Below are positions 46,300 to 57,075 of a stretch of DNA of 64,000 nucleotides, one piece after another (the stretch's first letter is position 1; the number at the start of each line of letters is the position of its first letter). A program made the position numbers and the translations under genes. Source of the DNA: Agelas oroides (taxonomy: Eukaryota; Porifera; Demospongiae; Agelasida; Agelasidae); the NCBI GenBank assembly GCA_949130485.1, contig OX422186.1, positions 3,203,313 through 3,267,312 of the forward strand. The letters run 5' to 3'. The notes under the pieces were generated by a model. That model did not search any database, had not been told where the DNA came from, and saw only the letters and a list, made by a program, of their open reading frames with translations.

Positions 46300-47145
46300 A
46301 TGTAGCTTATAGGAAACATCATTCTACAACTTCCTGTCAGTTCGAGACATAGCACGTAATTAAATAAACACGTAATTAGATAAACACACAAACATTTCCG
46401 GTACAATACAAGTAGTCATGGCAGCTTTCGTCCCATGCAAATCACCATCTGCTGTGCAGATGTGTCCATGGTGATTTGCATAGGATGAATCAGATGGAGA
46501 TATATACCATGCACAATTGCAAGAGTGGTGCCTTGGCAACTTGGTGCCTCACCGACGTGAAGGCTGCCATGACTACTTGTAGTTTACCGTAAATGTTTGC
46601 GTGTTCATCTAAATACACACTATGTCTCAAATGAAACACCTGTGCATATTCTCCACTTCACCCTTGTTTCTATAGTAACAGGTGGGTATTATTTTCCATA
46701 TACCATAATCTCTCGAAAATAGGCCCACTGTCGAAAATAAGCCCACCCCCCTTTTTTTAATAAAGTGGTTGCAAAGGGTGTTTTTCAGTACGCCCACCCA
46801 TTTATGCTGTAGAAGCAGCACTATGTAAGAGGAGGGACTAACAAATGAAGGCAGACACCATTTGCTGTTGTTGCATAAGCAAGTGCGTGACAAAAGAGGC
46901 ATTGCAGAATCACTACATGCATACATAACTATGACTAACTGAATGTGAGGTAGGTGTATTTTCAAGCGAAATATCACAACTCTCGAAAATACACCCACCC
47001 CCCTCTTTGAGGAGCCACTGAAGTTCATTGCCCATGGACGTATTTTCAAGACATTACAGTACATATACTGACAGGAAGTTGCAGATTCTGTTTCATATAC
47101 CACAGGAAGCTATAAAATGATGTTTCCTATAAGCTACATCGTATG
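46300..47145. mobile_element. nested inverted repeats containing two MITEs
   Basis: Outer arms: ATGTAGCTTATAGGAAACAT at 46303 pairs with ATGTTTCCTATAAGCTACAT at 47120. Inside, 46366-46616 is a MITE with ends like AGATAAACAC.CAAACATTTC and arms around AAGTAGTCATGGCAGC / GCTGCCATGACTACTT. 46705-47059 is a copy of the TCTCGAAAATACGCCC family. The nesting implies successive insertions. No ORF of note. Confidence 0.6.
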
Positions 47146-47202
47146 TTTAGTAGTAACAACAACGACCAATTGGGTTGGAGGACATAACACATAATGCATG
47201 TT

Positions 47203-47252
47203 AGTCTGGGATTTACTGCGGCTGTGCTGTTCTCCCGGGATCCCAGACCAGG
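47203..47252. repeat. short hairpin repeat
   Basis: AGTCTGGGATTTACTGC...CGGGATCCCAGAC forms an imperfect stem of about 10 bp. Its family is not known. Confidence 0.35.
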
Positions 47253-47624
47253 GCGCGTTAACTCGTTCTCAGACTAGAATATGGCCGACTAGCTCTCGCC
47301 GTGTCAAACGAATTGCAGCATAACTCTTGAACGAAATGTTCTTGGCGAAATCTCCTCAATTTAAACACATCCTTGTTTGGTTTGAAGCCTATCTGTGTCC
47401 AAACTTCAGAGATTTAGCCGCCAGGTGAGCCAAGCTAGTTGCAACAGACAGACAGACGACAGACAAACGAAGTACAGTAACTGTAACCCTCACTGCGCAT
47501 GCGCACCGAGGGTTAATCATGTCATAAATGCCGTACAACATAACACCTCTGTATCTCTTAAAATAAAGACATGTATGTTTGAGGCAAAGTAGAGGAAAAT
47601 GAAAACTTGTAGTCACTGGAAATA

Positions 47625-47700
47625 CAGCCCAGGTCCCCTGGCTTGAACAGCCAGTTCTCTAACCACTCAGCTATATATGAGCACCAGGTACCAGCCCTCA
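47625..47700 (-). repeat. tRNA-derived SINE head
   Basis: The minus strand reads AGCTGAGTGGTTAGAGAACT then GTTCAAGCCAGGGGACC, box A- and box B-like with tRNA-like spacing. A related copy lies at 48815-48880; both are followed by CCAGCCCTCACAAT on the plus strand. Confidence 0.55.
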
Positions 47701-48196
47701 CAATTATCTAAATGTACTGCACAGGTGGTAATGAATGCTTCAATTACACACCTGGAATTCACTCAGTATTCGCCATCACGTTTTTAGTTAGGGGTCAAGC
47801 AGAACATATGCTCTCCATCGGCACATTTTGCCTCAGCTAGAAATACCGTATATCAGGGAGCGTTGCCGTCTCTCAATTGAAGTACTTAAACAAAGCCAAA
47901 CATACATGAAGTAAAACTGGCAGCATGCTCTCACCGAGCTAGCTACATATGCAGCTGGCGCAGAGAAGAGCTACTGCTGCATTACGTCACTACGCATTGC
48001 AGGCAAAAATAATATTGGCAGATTTTAGCCTGGCGGTTTCAACCCTGACCACCAAACTGCCAAATTTAATTACCCCATCAAATTTTCCAGCTAATGGGGG
48101 AAAATAGAGGAAAGTAAAAACTGGAAATAGACCGGAAATAGTCATTTTTGCTGTTACAAGGCAAATAGAAGAAAGCAAAAAAACTGGCAGTCACTG

Positions 48197-48813
48197 GATT
48201 CTAAGGGTAAGTGGAAAACACTGAACGGAACCAAAGTACGGAAACAAAAGTGTGGAAGCAGAAGTACGGAAGTGAGAAGAAAATCTACCTAATGGTGTCT
48301 AGTGCCTTACTGACTCATGACTGTGTATTATGACGGCTTATAGTCCAGCGATGTGAGAGCTGTATCCCGGTGGTCTCAGACTGCAGTGAGCGTCACTATC
48401 ATGATGCCACAGCGAGTTTAAGTGGCCAGACCCAACCAAAAGCTAACAATGAGTGGGCCAACCATGCAGACTACAGATGTGAGTGTTGTCATAGTTCCTC
48501 GCTGAATATCTTCGCCAGTGGCTCAACCAGTTGCAGAACTATTCCTAAGATACCAGCAAAAAGTCACTGAAGTGACCAAGACAACTCAGCCTGTCATGCT
48601 AAACGACTGTGTTAGTGCTGACTGGAGTCCGAGGTCCCAGTACCTGGCTCTCACATCACTTGGAAGGTAGTCACCCTTTGCCTACCAGGCACAGTCATGA
48701 GTAAGCAAGGCACTAGACACTGATAGGTGGCTTTTCATCTTACTTCCATACTTCCATTTCCTTACTTTGGTTTCCGCACTTGAGTGTTTTTCACTTGCCC
48801 GGATTCTAACAGG
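48197..48813. mobile_element. foldback element with ~190-bp arms
   Basis: Left arm GATTCTAAGGGTAAGTGGAA ... GTGTCTAGTGCCTTACTGAC pairs with the right arm from about 48620, ending ...CACTTGCCCGGATTCTAACA. The arms are diverged and separated by about 230 bp. No TSD or ORF is evident. Confidence 0.6.
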
Positions 48814-48814
48814 T

Positions 48815-48880
48815 TGCTAGGCATGAATTGTCAGTACTCTGACCACTAAGCTACGTACAATCACCAAGAAACCAGCAGCC
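48815..48880 (-). repeat. tRNA-derived SINE head
   Basis: The minus strand has a box A-like GTAGCTTAGTGGTCAGAGTA; the box B region is degraded. Related to 47625-47700. Confidence 0.45.
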
Positions 48881-48905
48881 CTCACAATCTTATGAAATGC
48901 ATGAA

Positions 48906-49215
48906 ATGCAAGACAGAAATTGTGGAGGTGACATAGATATAGTGTAACAATGTCAACAGAACAAGGCTACTTTGAAATTGGATTGTGTACAAAAGTTTCT
49001 ATAGAGATAATCTGAGTACTTGCATACACATCACAAACTGCACATGATCTGCTGTCTATGACAACCATTCCACATTGTACATGTACCTGTCTATTGTTCT
49101 CAATAGCAAAACAATCATCCTCACAGAGCACCTAAGTTTGCAACAAGTCTGCCATGCATGTACCCAGCAGTACACATTTTTCTATTGGCAATAGAAACCA
49201 ACCACTTAATTTTTT
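48906..49215. repeat. R2 repeat, uninterrupted copy
   Basis: Spans the whole of the sequence split between 28222-28469 and 29733-29825, which shows that the other copy is interrupted. Confidence 0.7.
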
Positions 49216-50019
49216 ATTATTAAACATCTGCACCACAAACAGGTGTATTTTACAACAATAACAATCTAGTAGTAACATGAGGCAATACGAGCCATAAAAT
49301 TCAGGGACAAACAGTCAAAGCCTGGCACAAATAAATCTGGCCCTTATCTCCTTAATTAACCTTACTAATGAAAACTCCATACTGCTATAGTCACGCACAA
49401 ATGAGGAACCAAACTTTTAACTATAACCACCATAGGAGCAACATGATAGGGAGGAGGCTTGAAAGACAGAATGGACAAGATGTATGTTGTACGTACATAC
49501 TGACTTTACTTGATCTTTAGTCATTTTCCTGTGACAGTTGACAAACTCTAGTTTTGCTGGGCCTAATCCCCTTTCTATTCACTGAGCAGTTAGCTAACTA
49601 TAGGTGGTAGATCTTGGTAAATATGGAGCACCTAGTGAATTGTTCATGTTAAGTAATGTTTTAATAACATCTTCCTTAGACACACACTGGTATTGGGGAG
49701 GTACCAGGATTCTGTACCAGTTAACGGCACCAGAGATCATCTGCCAGCTAACCTACTTTATATTCAGCTACTACGTGTAGGGAAGGAGAACGACACGAAC
49801 CAAAGGCTGTAAGTTTGGTAGCAAAAGAAACCATACCAGTGTGGAGGGTACGAGGCTAGACAAGAAAGCTTTGACTCAAGTTTCCTGTGCTAGCTCCAAG
49901 CAGAAGTGGAAATACGGACCAAGGAAGGTATCCATAGCCTAATAAAGACTTACAGTAAATAGCCTATGGTTGTTAAAGAGTTAACGTTGAAATTACAAAG
50001 CTAGATACTGCTGCAGTTT
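49216..50019. other. stretch without a recognised gene
   Basis: No conserved frame or repeat found. An upstream part of the Crypton relic could be hidden here in decayed form. Confidence 0.35.
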
Positions 50020-50954
50020 GCTTTTGGCCTCAGAGGTTTGTTCTGGAAGTCAGAAAGGGGAATGGTGAACATTATTGCCCAGATAGTCTGCACCAACTTT
50101 GCTGTGGTTTGCAACAAGCTCTGAGGAATGCTGATTGGGATATCAATTTTTTTGATCAGTTCCAGTTTGCCCAGTTTCGCTTGCGTTCTTGATGGTGAGC
50201 TGAAACATTTGAATGGTACAGGCAACTACATCCACAAGAAGAAAGCAAAATGTGATCACTGTTGAAATGGAAAAGATTTTGTGGGAAAAAGGCCTACTTG
50301 GGGATTGCTCACCTCAGATTTTGTCTGACACAATGGTATACCTGATAGGACTGCTTTTTTTTTGCTCTGGGGAGTGGTGAAGAACATAGGCGATTGCGCC
50401 ACAATCCTTCACAGCTTCAGCTTGTGGAACCTCCAGCAGGCACACCATACCTTCTCTATAAGGAAGATATGTCAAAGACAAACCAAGCTGGATTGAAGCA
50501 GAGAAAGCTTATCCCCAAAGAAGTTGTCCATCATGCCAATGACACTAATCCTGCACGGTGCCTGGTACGCCTATATAAGCTGTATAATACTCTTTGTCCA
50601 CCTGGTTGCCCAGACCATGCATTCTACCTAGCCCCATGCACTCCTACATCCTAAGGGTTCAAGCGAACTCCGCCTGGTCACTGTAAACTAGCAGAAGTTG
50701 TGTTCCGACTTATGAAAAGTGCTGGTGTACCAAGGTACTTCACAAACCATTCACTACAAGTTACAGCTGCCACTCGGCTATATGATGCCCAAGTGGATGA
50801 GGCTACTATTATGGAGCGAACCAGTCATCGTTCCACTGATGGAGTTCGAGCATACAAAAGAGCAAGTGAGAAGCTCAAGGAACTATCTTCAAGAAGCCTA
50901 AGGTGGAGGATAGTCTCAAACCTCACTTGGCTACTACAGAACCAGAGAACATGA
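50020..50954 (+). pseudogene. Crypton / KIAA1958-type tyrosine recombinase relic
   Basis: Frame pieces follow the DUF3504/KIAA1958 order: FVLEVRKGNGEHYCPDSLHQ and LCCGLQQALRNADWDINFF from about 50038; [14 protein letters not shown]-like text near 50310; then [47 protein letters not shown] from 50380; and YFTNHSLQVTAATRLYD ... TSHRSTDGVRAYKR. There are frameshifts upstream and an in-frame TAA at 50652-50654. The catalytic HxxR is HSLQ, so the second Arg is lost; the HRS motif and candidate Tyr (RAYKR) remain. Crypton recombinases move elements via a tyrosine nucleophile; this copy cannot. No host-gene context is visible. Confidence 0.82.
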
Positions 50955-51298
50955 AGCCTGTTCTGTGTCAACCAGGTCCTACTCCAAAAGAAGACCATGT
51001 CTCTTCTGCCATTTCTGGCATGAACTTTGGAAATCCAACCAACTTTACCATAAACTTCAACTTTGGACAGTGACTACCATACTTATGTATGCTGATTACT
51101 TTCTTTTATGCATTTACAAGGTTTCTTGTGTGTATTGCTAGTAACCACAAGGTGTCTTACTGGGCCAATAAGTCTCTTACTAGTAGTTACTAGTAAGAGA
51201 CTTCTGAGCAAGAGTCTTTAGGAAATAAAAGACTTCATTACAGATTCAAGATCAAAGCATGTTTATCATACCATTCTCTAAGGTAGCTTATGTAGCTA

Positions 51299-51501
51299 CA
51301 GTAGGATGTCACTTATCCGAACTTCAGTCATCAGTATCTTCACTTCTCCGAACCCCCCACAGTATTCACAGATATTTTGCTGTGCATTAAATGGAAAGTA
51401 CTCTGCTTTGTATACAAATAGTATTTTGTCACTTATCCGAACATTTCAGTTATACGAACACCCCTTGGTCCCAGCGTATTCAGATAAGTTACTTCCTACT
51501 G
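51299..51501. mobile_element. 203-bp Tc1/mariner-pogo-like MITE, TA target
   Basis: The ends CAGTAGGATGTCACTTATCC and ...CAGATAAGTTACTTCCTACTG are inverted and flanked by TA on both sides. CACTTATCCGAAC recurs inside. The TA target and CAGTAGG ends fit the Tc1/mariner superfamily, pogo/Tigger-like by the TTATCCGAAC motif. No ORF. A short palindrome at 51166-51206 (AGTCTCTTACTAGTAG...) lies nearby. Confidence 0.75.
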
Positions 51502-51849
51502 TACTACCATCAGCAGACAGACATTGAAATGCACAAAATTGCAATTATTGCGGGCATGGCTTCCATTTTTACTGTTCTATTTCATTTCTTGACTTGACAA
51601 CATCTGACTGTTTTGCACCAAGGAAATTATGTCAGAAATGCCTTGCTTAAATACTCAAGGGCACTAATGAGCTGCAAATTAAAAAAGAAAACACTTATGA
51701 AAAGATTCATAATCTGCTATGTGTGTCTAATAATGGAACACTTGAACTTAATGTACGACATGTACTTACACCGCTTCATCACATTTGTACATGTAATTAT
51801 ACACATTACTACTCAAGTCCAATCATAGCCTTCCTCCTAGGCTCTTGTG

Positions 51850-52160
51850 CACGGGTGGAAAAAATAGGGAGCCTGGTACACACTTAGATCCCCAGGATTT
51901 CTGGAAATATGGAAATTTCTGTAAAATCTGCAGCCAACTACTCCCATGTGAAAGATGTCTGCCACTGTCCACGTTCTGTGTGGACAATGACAAGGGAGCG
52001 ATAAAAGCACTCAGCTCTTCAGTTACGGAATCCTCCTCCATGCACACGTCCATTTCAGCTAAACACTGAGGCTTGTAACACAATCTTTCCCTTTGAGTGA
52101 TTACCTCAAACGAAACAATGCAGACCATACCATCAAGTCTCACGAGAAGTATAATCACGC
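51850..52160. repeat. R3 repeat copy
   Basis: 51910-52125 matches 24658-24890 (see there). A minus-strand frame of 111 codons is open here but broken in the other copy by a stop, so I treat it as non-coding. Confidence 0.5.
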
Positions 52161-52992
52161 AGTATGGCCTTTCAGCAGGTTAACAGAAATTGGCCCTAAT
52201 TTTAGGGTAGCAGAGTAGTATGCAGGTTACCAAGTGAACTAGGTGCATCACAAACAGTGTGTACCTCTCTCTCCTGCACGAGAGCTACAGCCTGACGAGT
52301 CTCATTACAGAGTGTGAGGTAAAGTACTAATCGACAAGATGGTATTCCATGAATACCCACAGGCAATAGAGTAGCACATCTGTCTTTATAAAAGGTGTCT
52401 CAAAAGAACAAAGTGGACAAGATGGTATCCATGAATACACTGCTTGACAATGTGCAGCTGGAGATTAAAATAAGATATGGGCTTGTACTTGAATGGGGCA
52501 TAATAGCAAGTGTCTATGGACAATGGAGTAAATTCAGCAAAAGCCACTCAGCACATTTATATGTAGGTCTTACCCAAACATGAAGAGATGGTACAGATGA
52601 CTGGGAGGGATCTTCAGCTCTTAGGTTTGCTACATTATAGCTGCAAATATTAGGGGTGGTGCTTAAAGGGTGTGGTTATCATAAATATTTAAACAACTTG
52701 GGGGGTGGGTGAACCAATGCACACAAGCTTTCACTGTCAGCTCGTCTTGGTGGGGCATCCGAGAGGCTTGCTATTTGGCAATAACTGTTAGTGTGAATTA
52801 AGTGCCTATGGGTGCTCACAGCTCAAACACCAATAATTGGAGGTGGGCAGTTGCATGGAGGAGGTGCTTAAATGGTTCAACTAGAGAAAGCTGTATCGTG
52901 CTAAAAATCAGACCAAACCGTACCCTCATTACCAAACCTTTGCAGTGTCCAGCAAAATGAACCTCAAAATGTTCGAGGCTATGTACGTATGA
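52161..52992. other. non-coding stretch with copy of the 28.93-kb block
   Basis: 52640-52770 is a diverged copy of 28930-29045 (GGTGG.GCTTAAA, GGGTGAACCAA, GAGAGGCTTG). Nothing else recognised. Confidence 0.4.
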
Positions 52993-53670
52993 AAGTCACA
53001 AAAAAGTTTGCCAAACGCAAACAAGCACATGTAGGGATGAAATCCTCAAAAACCAACCAAACAAGACGGGAACGACACCACAATACTTTTACACCATCCC
53101 TACATCTTGTGCCATTTTGCCAAAACTGTGTGTTTGTATTTGTTTTTTAGTTGTGTGTAGAAGAGGGTTGTCTTGTAGATGGAAGGGTGTGGCGTGGGTG
53201 TGTTGTGCATAGTGAGTATGTTGTGTTGTTGGTGGTTGCTACTGAGTGTAGCAGGTATGGTCCAAGTTGTGTGTAGAAGGTGTGGAGTGAGTGAGGAGTG
53301 GTGAGTGTGTGTGGTATGTTGGAATGTGCATTATGTTGTTAAGTTTTATGCCTGTTTAGCATGATAGATATGGGTTGTCTTGTATACAGGTGGCTGTGAA
53401 GTGAGTAGTGGTAATTTTGTAATGCTTTGTGAAGGATGGGTTATTTTGTGAGATAGTTGAATGGAGTGAAGTACTATGTTTGTTTGTGGTTGGTGTGGGC
53501 TAATAATTACAAATGTAGAGGGTTTTGTGTTGTGTACAGGTGGCAAAATGGCACAAGATGTAGGGATGGTGTAAAAGTATTGTGGTGTCGTTCCCGTCTT
53601 GTTTGGTTGGTTTTTGAGGATTTCATCCCTACATGTGCTTGTTTGCGTTTGGCAAACTTTTTTGTGACTT
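52993..53670. repeat. 130-bp perfect inverted repeat with 418-bp spacer
   Basis: Left arm 52993-53122 (AAGTCACAAAAAAGTTTGCC ... TGTGCCATTTTGCCA) is, as read by eye, the exact reverse complement of right arm 53541-53670. The spacer is TG-rich on the plus strand. Exact identity implies a recent event. The minus-strand frame at 53346-53774 through the right arm is Thr/Pro/His-rich low complexity without a recognised domain. Confidence 0.85.
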
Positions 53671-53850
53671 GTTTCTGTTGTTTTTTTGTTGTTGTTGTGT
53701 AACCACACCCCAAGTGAAATGACTAGTTTATTGTTGATGTTGATGGATTTCTGGAGGATGTTAGCTGTTTGCACTTATCCACTTGACAATGGAATCATGG
53801 GTGTAACTGTTGTCTAATTGGGTATGTGCATGTGTGTGTGAGTGGTTGTT

Positions 53851-54117
53851 CTAAGGCACTGTGGTCTCGGGGTCCTCCCAATAACGGGTATGGGAGGACG
53901 CCCTCTTGGTCTCGGGGTCCTCCCAATAACGGGTATGGGAAGATGCCCTTTTCTTTTCAGGGTTCTTCCAATAACTAGTAAGAGAGTACGCCCGGGAAGA
54001 TGCCCTTTGTTTTTCCGGGTTCTTCCAGTACTTGTTACGGGACGCTTGCCTTTTGCTTTCTTTGTTTCGCAGATAGTTCTGCTTATCCCGCGCCCGTTTC
54101 TTGTGGACGTTACGCAT
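53851..54117 (-). CDS. small Lys/Arg-rich repeat protein (YWKNPEKKRASS repeats), possibly truncated
   Basis: An 88-codon minus-strand frame starts at an ATG (MRNVHKKRARDKQNYLRNKE) and contains repeats of the form YW(K/E)(N/D)PE(K/T)(K/Q)RASS(H/R), about 15 residues (45 bp) each near the end. The last two DNA units (53863-53907 and 53908-53952) are nearly identical. The basic, helical repeats resemble N-terminal repeats I associate with proteins of mobile elements in sponges and cnidarians, but I cannot name the family. It stops abruptly after ETTVP, so it could be a first exon or a truncated copy. Reading continues in frame a few codons upstream of the ATG. Confidence 0.4.
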   Translation of the reverse strand: MRNVHKKRARDKQNYLRNKESKRQASRNKYWKNPEKQRASSRAYSLTSYWKNPEKKRASSHTRYWEDPETKRASSHTRYWEDPETTVP

Positions 54118-54486
54118 ACTGCGTTCCTTGTCAAATCCAGCACAAGTACGTCAACTGCTGTATGAAAGTAGCAACATATGCAATCGTTTGGGAATCAATC
54201 GATCGTCAAGTTCTCTACAGAAGTAGAATAACCGCAGCTGCATGCCAACTTCACGTGCTGTAGCTGTTGAACTTCTGTTGACGTAATCGCTATGAATATT
54301 CTATTCTAACAAAATGGCGTATAGCAGCAAGCATAAGCGTGGGGTTACCTGAGAATCGCCGATTAATTCGACTTCTTTCTTTGAGAACGATGAGTGGTGG
54401 GTACAATACCCAGTAATTTATGCTGATCTTTCGCGTTTGAATCGTTGTAATAGCTTCAGCCGTTGTCGTGCTATCGTGGTGAGCAA

Positions 54487-54516
<30 letters not shown>
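54487..54516 (+). repeat. (AAG)n microsatellite
   Basis: About ten AAG triplets in tandem. Confidence 0.95.
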
Positions 54517-54517
<1 letters not shown>

Positions 54518-55723
54518 CAGAAGATAGACGATTTGCCTTTTTTAGCGACTTGATGTCAGGTGTACTTAGCGATGCTTTCCAGCAAATTTAACGATCCTGT
54601 TGCCCATGGAAGCACTCGATAATGTCTGATATGGCTCATGGAGGCTGTTGACTTATCTAACGCGGACATTTCGAGCGTGTCATTTGTGCACCTTGAATGT
54701 GGCCGCCATTTTTTTTCGGGGTCATCCCTACATATGGCGTACTACCGTACGCCATGATAGCTCATTGATAATACGTACTAACTTTTTAAACAGATTTACA
54801 GTAACCAAGCAAAAACTTTCCATGGTGGGTGGTTACATGGAGGACCTCACAAAGTCACAGAACTGTCAAAATTGGTGGGTCGGCACTTGCACAGAAATGG
54901 GAGCTTGCACAGGGTATTACAGTGTGATGGTTCCAAATTTCCTGAAATAATGCCAAACACTCATTGGCTTTTGAAGCAATATAGTCAAAAGAAATCCACC
55001 TCTTTGAGTGGGTCAAGCTAGAACTCCCAATTTTTCAATTGCAACACACACCAGTGCATGTCTTACCATATATGTTCAATATGCTCATTATGGATAGAAT
55101 CACAATTAAAGAAAGGATCATTGGTTACATTTTTATAAAACCAGGGCCTAGATATATACAAACCTACCACTATATTTATACGTATATCCAGAGTTTGTGT
55201 TTATAGCATTGTCCATCAGCTGGTAGACAAATGCTTGTGGTAGGTGAAAATGTCATTCCAGGGGAAAGTGCCCCTTGACCTAATGAATATGCACTCAGAT
55301 TAGATATCTAATGCACCGGCCAGTGTATTCACTTTCCTTTTAACCTTTACTTCACATCGTAGGCATTTTAAATTTTGTACTTAACTTTAACTAAGTGGTA
55401 TTGCACTATAATTCTTTATCTGTACACCTTGTTCTGTGGTGTGAATTATAATAATAATAATTAACATCTCACATCTTGGAGGGTACAATTCTATTTGTGC
55501 TGATACACTTTCCATAAAGATTTCAAACAAAAGAGGTAAAACTGTGCTTGCAGCCCGCATGGCGTAAGTTATATTACTAAACCACACGTACCTGATGTTT
55601 GGCATTTCTGCAAAGGCCGTGTGTATGCAATCCTTTTCTTTGTACTACTCATTACTCATCAATATAACACGTACTTTGGAAGTTAATTCACCAGTTAAAC
55701 AGCTTGGGTACAGACAAACCAAC
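54517..55723. other. stretch without a recognised gene
   Basis: No conserved frame was identified. If the DEATH exon has a nearer 3' partner exon than the NACHT exon, it should lie here on the minus strand; I did not find one. Confidence 0.35.
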
Positions 55724-57075
55724 CTTTCCTCTGTAGAAACACTGACTTGAGGTTGGCTGCAAGGCTTTCATGGCCACTGCTCTGAAGAGCAACTGTCAGA
55801 GTTTCAAGAGTTGGTAAACGATGGTTTGGAGGGGCCCATTTCAACCATTGACTGAGCATCTCTCTGAAGTAGCCTGTGATGCCTTCTTGAATCAGCACTG
55901 GGTTGTGCTGTATTATAGTTAGGTCAGAGTGTAAGAGCCCAAGAGAGCCTCCGATTGTCCTCCACTGTGGGGCAGCTGATCTCATTAGTTCAGTAAGGTT
56001 GTGAAGATCGTGCTCAGCCAGGATTGTGTCACCACCTATCACAGAAGTAAACAGACTCAGCTTTCACAAACACCACACACACACACACACACAGACACAC
56101 ACACAGTCACACACTTTACACATACACACGCAACACTGTAGAACATTGTGGGACGAGTGTGAGCAAGCAATGCACTACAGCATTGACAGTTAGGTAGCTA
56201 AAGCTTTACCAGTGAAGTATCAGATCATAGCACACAGGCCATTCATGCATGGCATGTAGCTAAAACGAGGTTTGTAACTCTACTGTCTACAAAAGTGCTC
56301 AATACGTATGTAGCTTAGAAAAATTGTCATGGGTGCAGAGAAGAGCTTTTCATGGGGTAGTACCATACAACAGAGCCATTTGTCCTACCATCACGCAGCT
56401 ACTCTGGTTGTTGCAGGTATAGGCTAAGTCAGAACACAGTCTGGCATGCATAGTCCTTCAAGATTTGATGCATCTTTGAGAAATAGTAGAGGGAAGTTGC
56501 CACGCATCAGCTATGGAGCAAAATCTCTGCCGCCTACCGCATTCGGTAAGCTGCATGAGCCTTTCTACACAACTGTAAGCCCTTGTGCACTGAGTAAGTG
56601 CTACGCTTCAGCTGCCTATCCCAACTGCTATCTCTCGTACAATAGGTGCACATGCTCTGGCTGTCATTCCTGGCTATCTTTCATAACTGTCATCATTCAA
56701 GCTCACCCTAGCTTGCTGCAAGAGCATCAAGTTGTATGAAACCTTACTTATACTCCGCATGCGGCCCGCGGCTATCGCATTATATTACAGTGTCAAGAAT
56801 ATACGGAACAACGTACGACAGTAAATAATATATGAAAAATTGCAATAGAACTCACTAGAGTGGGGCTCGCTCACGCTTGCCCCAATAAGCCATCATGACA
56901 GGCATTCAATTCCTTTACAGGCATACTGCCATAATTGGTCTTTGAGACCTACCTTGTTGAAAGGGTTGAGACGGGACAACCTCTGACTGATTTCCACCAG
57001 TTGACTGCTGAGGAGGATTCACAGCACTCACAAACTGACCACCCACTTGTGAGGTACCAGATGGTGGAACAAATC
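55724..57075 (-). CDS. DEATH-domain exon and proline-rich linker exon of an NLR-like gene
   Basis: Exon 57075-56953 (123 bp) encodes a Pro/Gln/Gly-rich linker (FVPPSGTSQVGGQFVSAVNP). Exon 56035-55724 (312 bp) encodes a complete DEATH domain: LAEHDLHNLTELMRSAAPQW, IGGSLGL, YFREMLSQWLKWAPPNHRLP and ETLTVALQSSGHESLA. Both have GT-AG borders and are phase 1 at each end, so they join cleanly. DEATH domains form homotypic signalling complexes. In sponge NLRs a DEATH or CARD domain precedes NACHT. The 55724 donor (AAAG|gtt) is phase-compatible with the NACHT exon opening at 20812 on the same strand. It could alternatively be a separate DEATH-domain gene. Confidence 0.8.
56073..56135. repeat. (CA)n microsatellite, interrupted
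   Basis: CACACA tract with single AGAC and GTCA interruptions. Confidence 0.9.
56755..56885. repeat. GGGGCGAGC-family repeat, inverted copy
   Basis: Reverse complement of the 23747-23900 repeat: CCGCATGCGGCCCGCGGCTA, TATACGGAACAACGTACG and GGGGCTCGCTCACGCTTGCC. It lies in the intron between the linker and DEATH exons. Confidence 0.65.

Noticed and set aside
51823-52158. 111-codon minus-strand frame in R3
   Set aside because: The equivalent frame in the other copy (24.66-24.89 kb) is closed by a stop, so conservation as a protein is not supported.
53346-53774. 142-codon minus-strand Thr/Pro/His-rich frame
   Set aside because: Low complexity caused by TG-rich DNA, and it crosses an arm of the inverted repeat.
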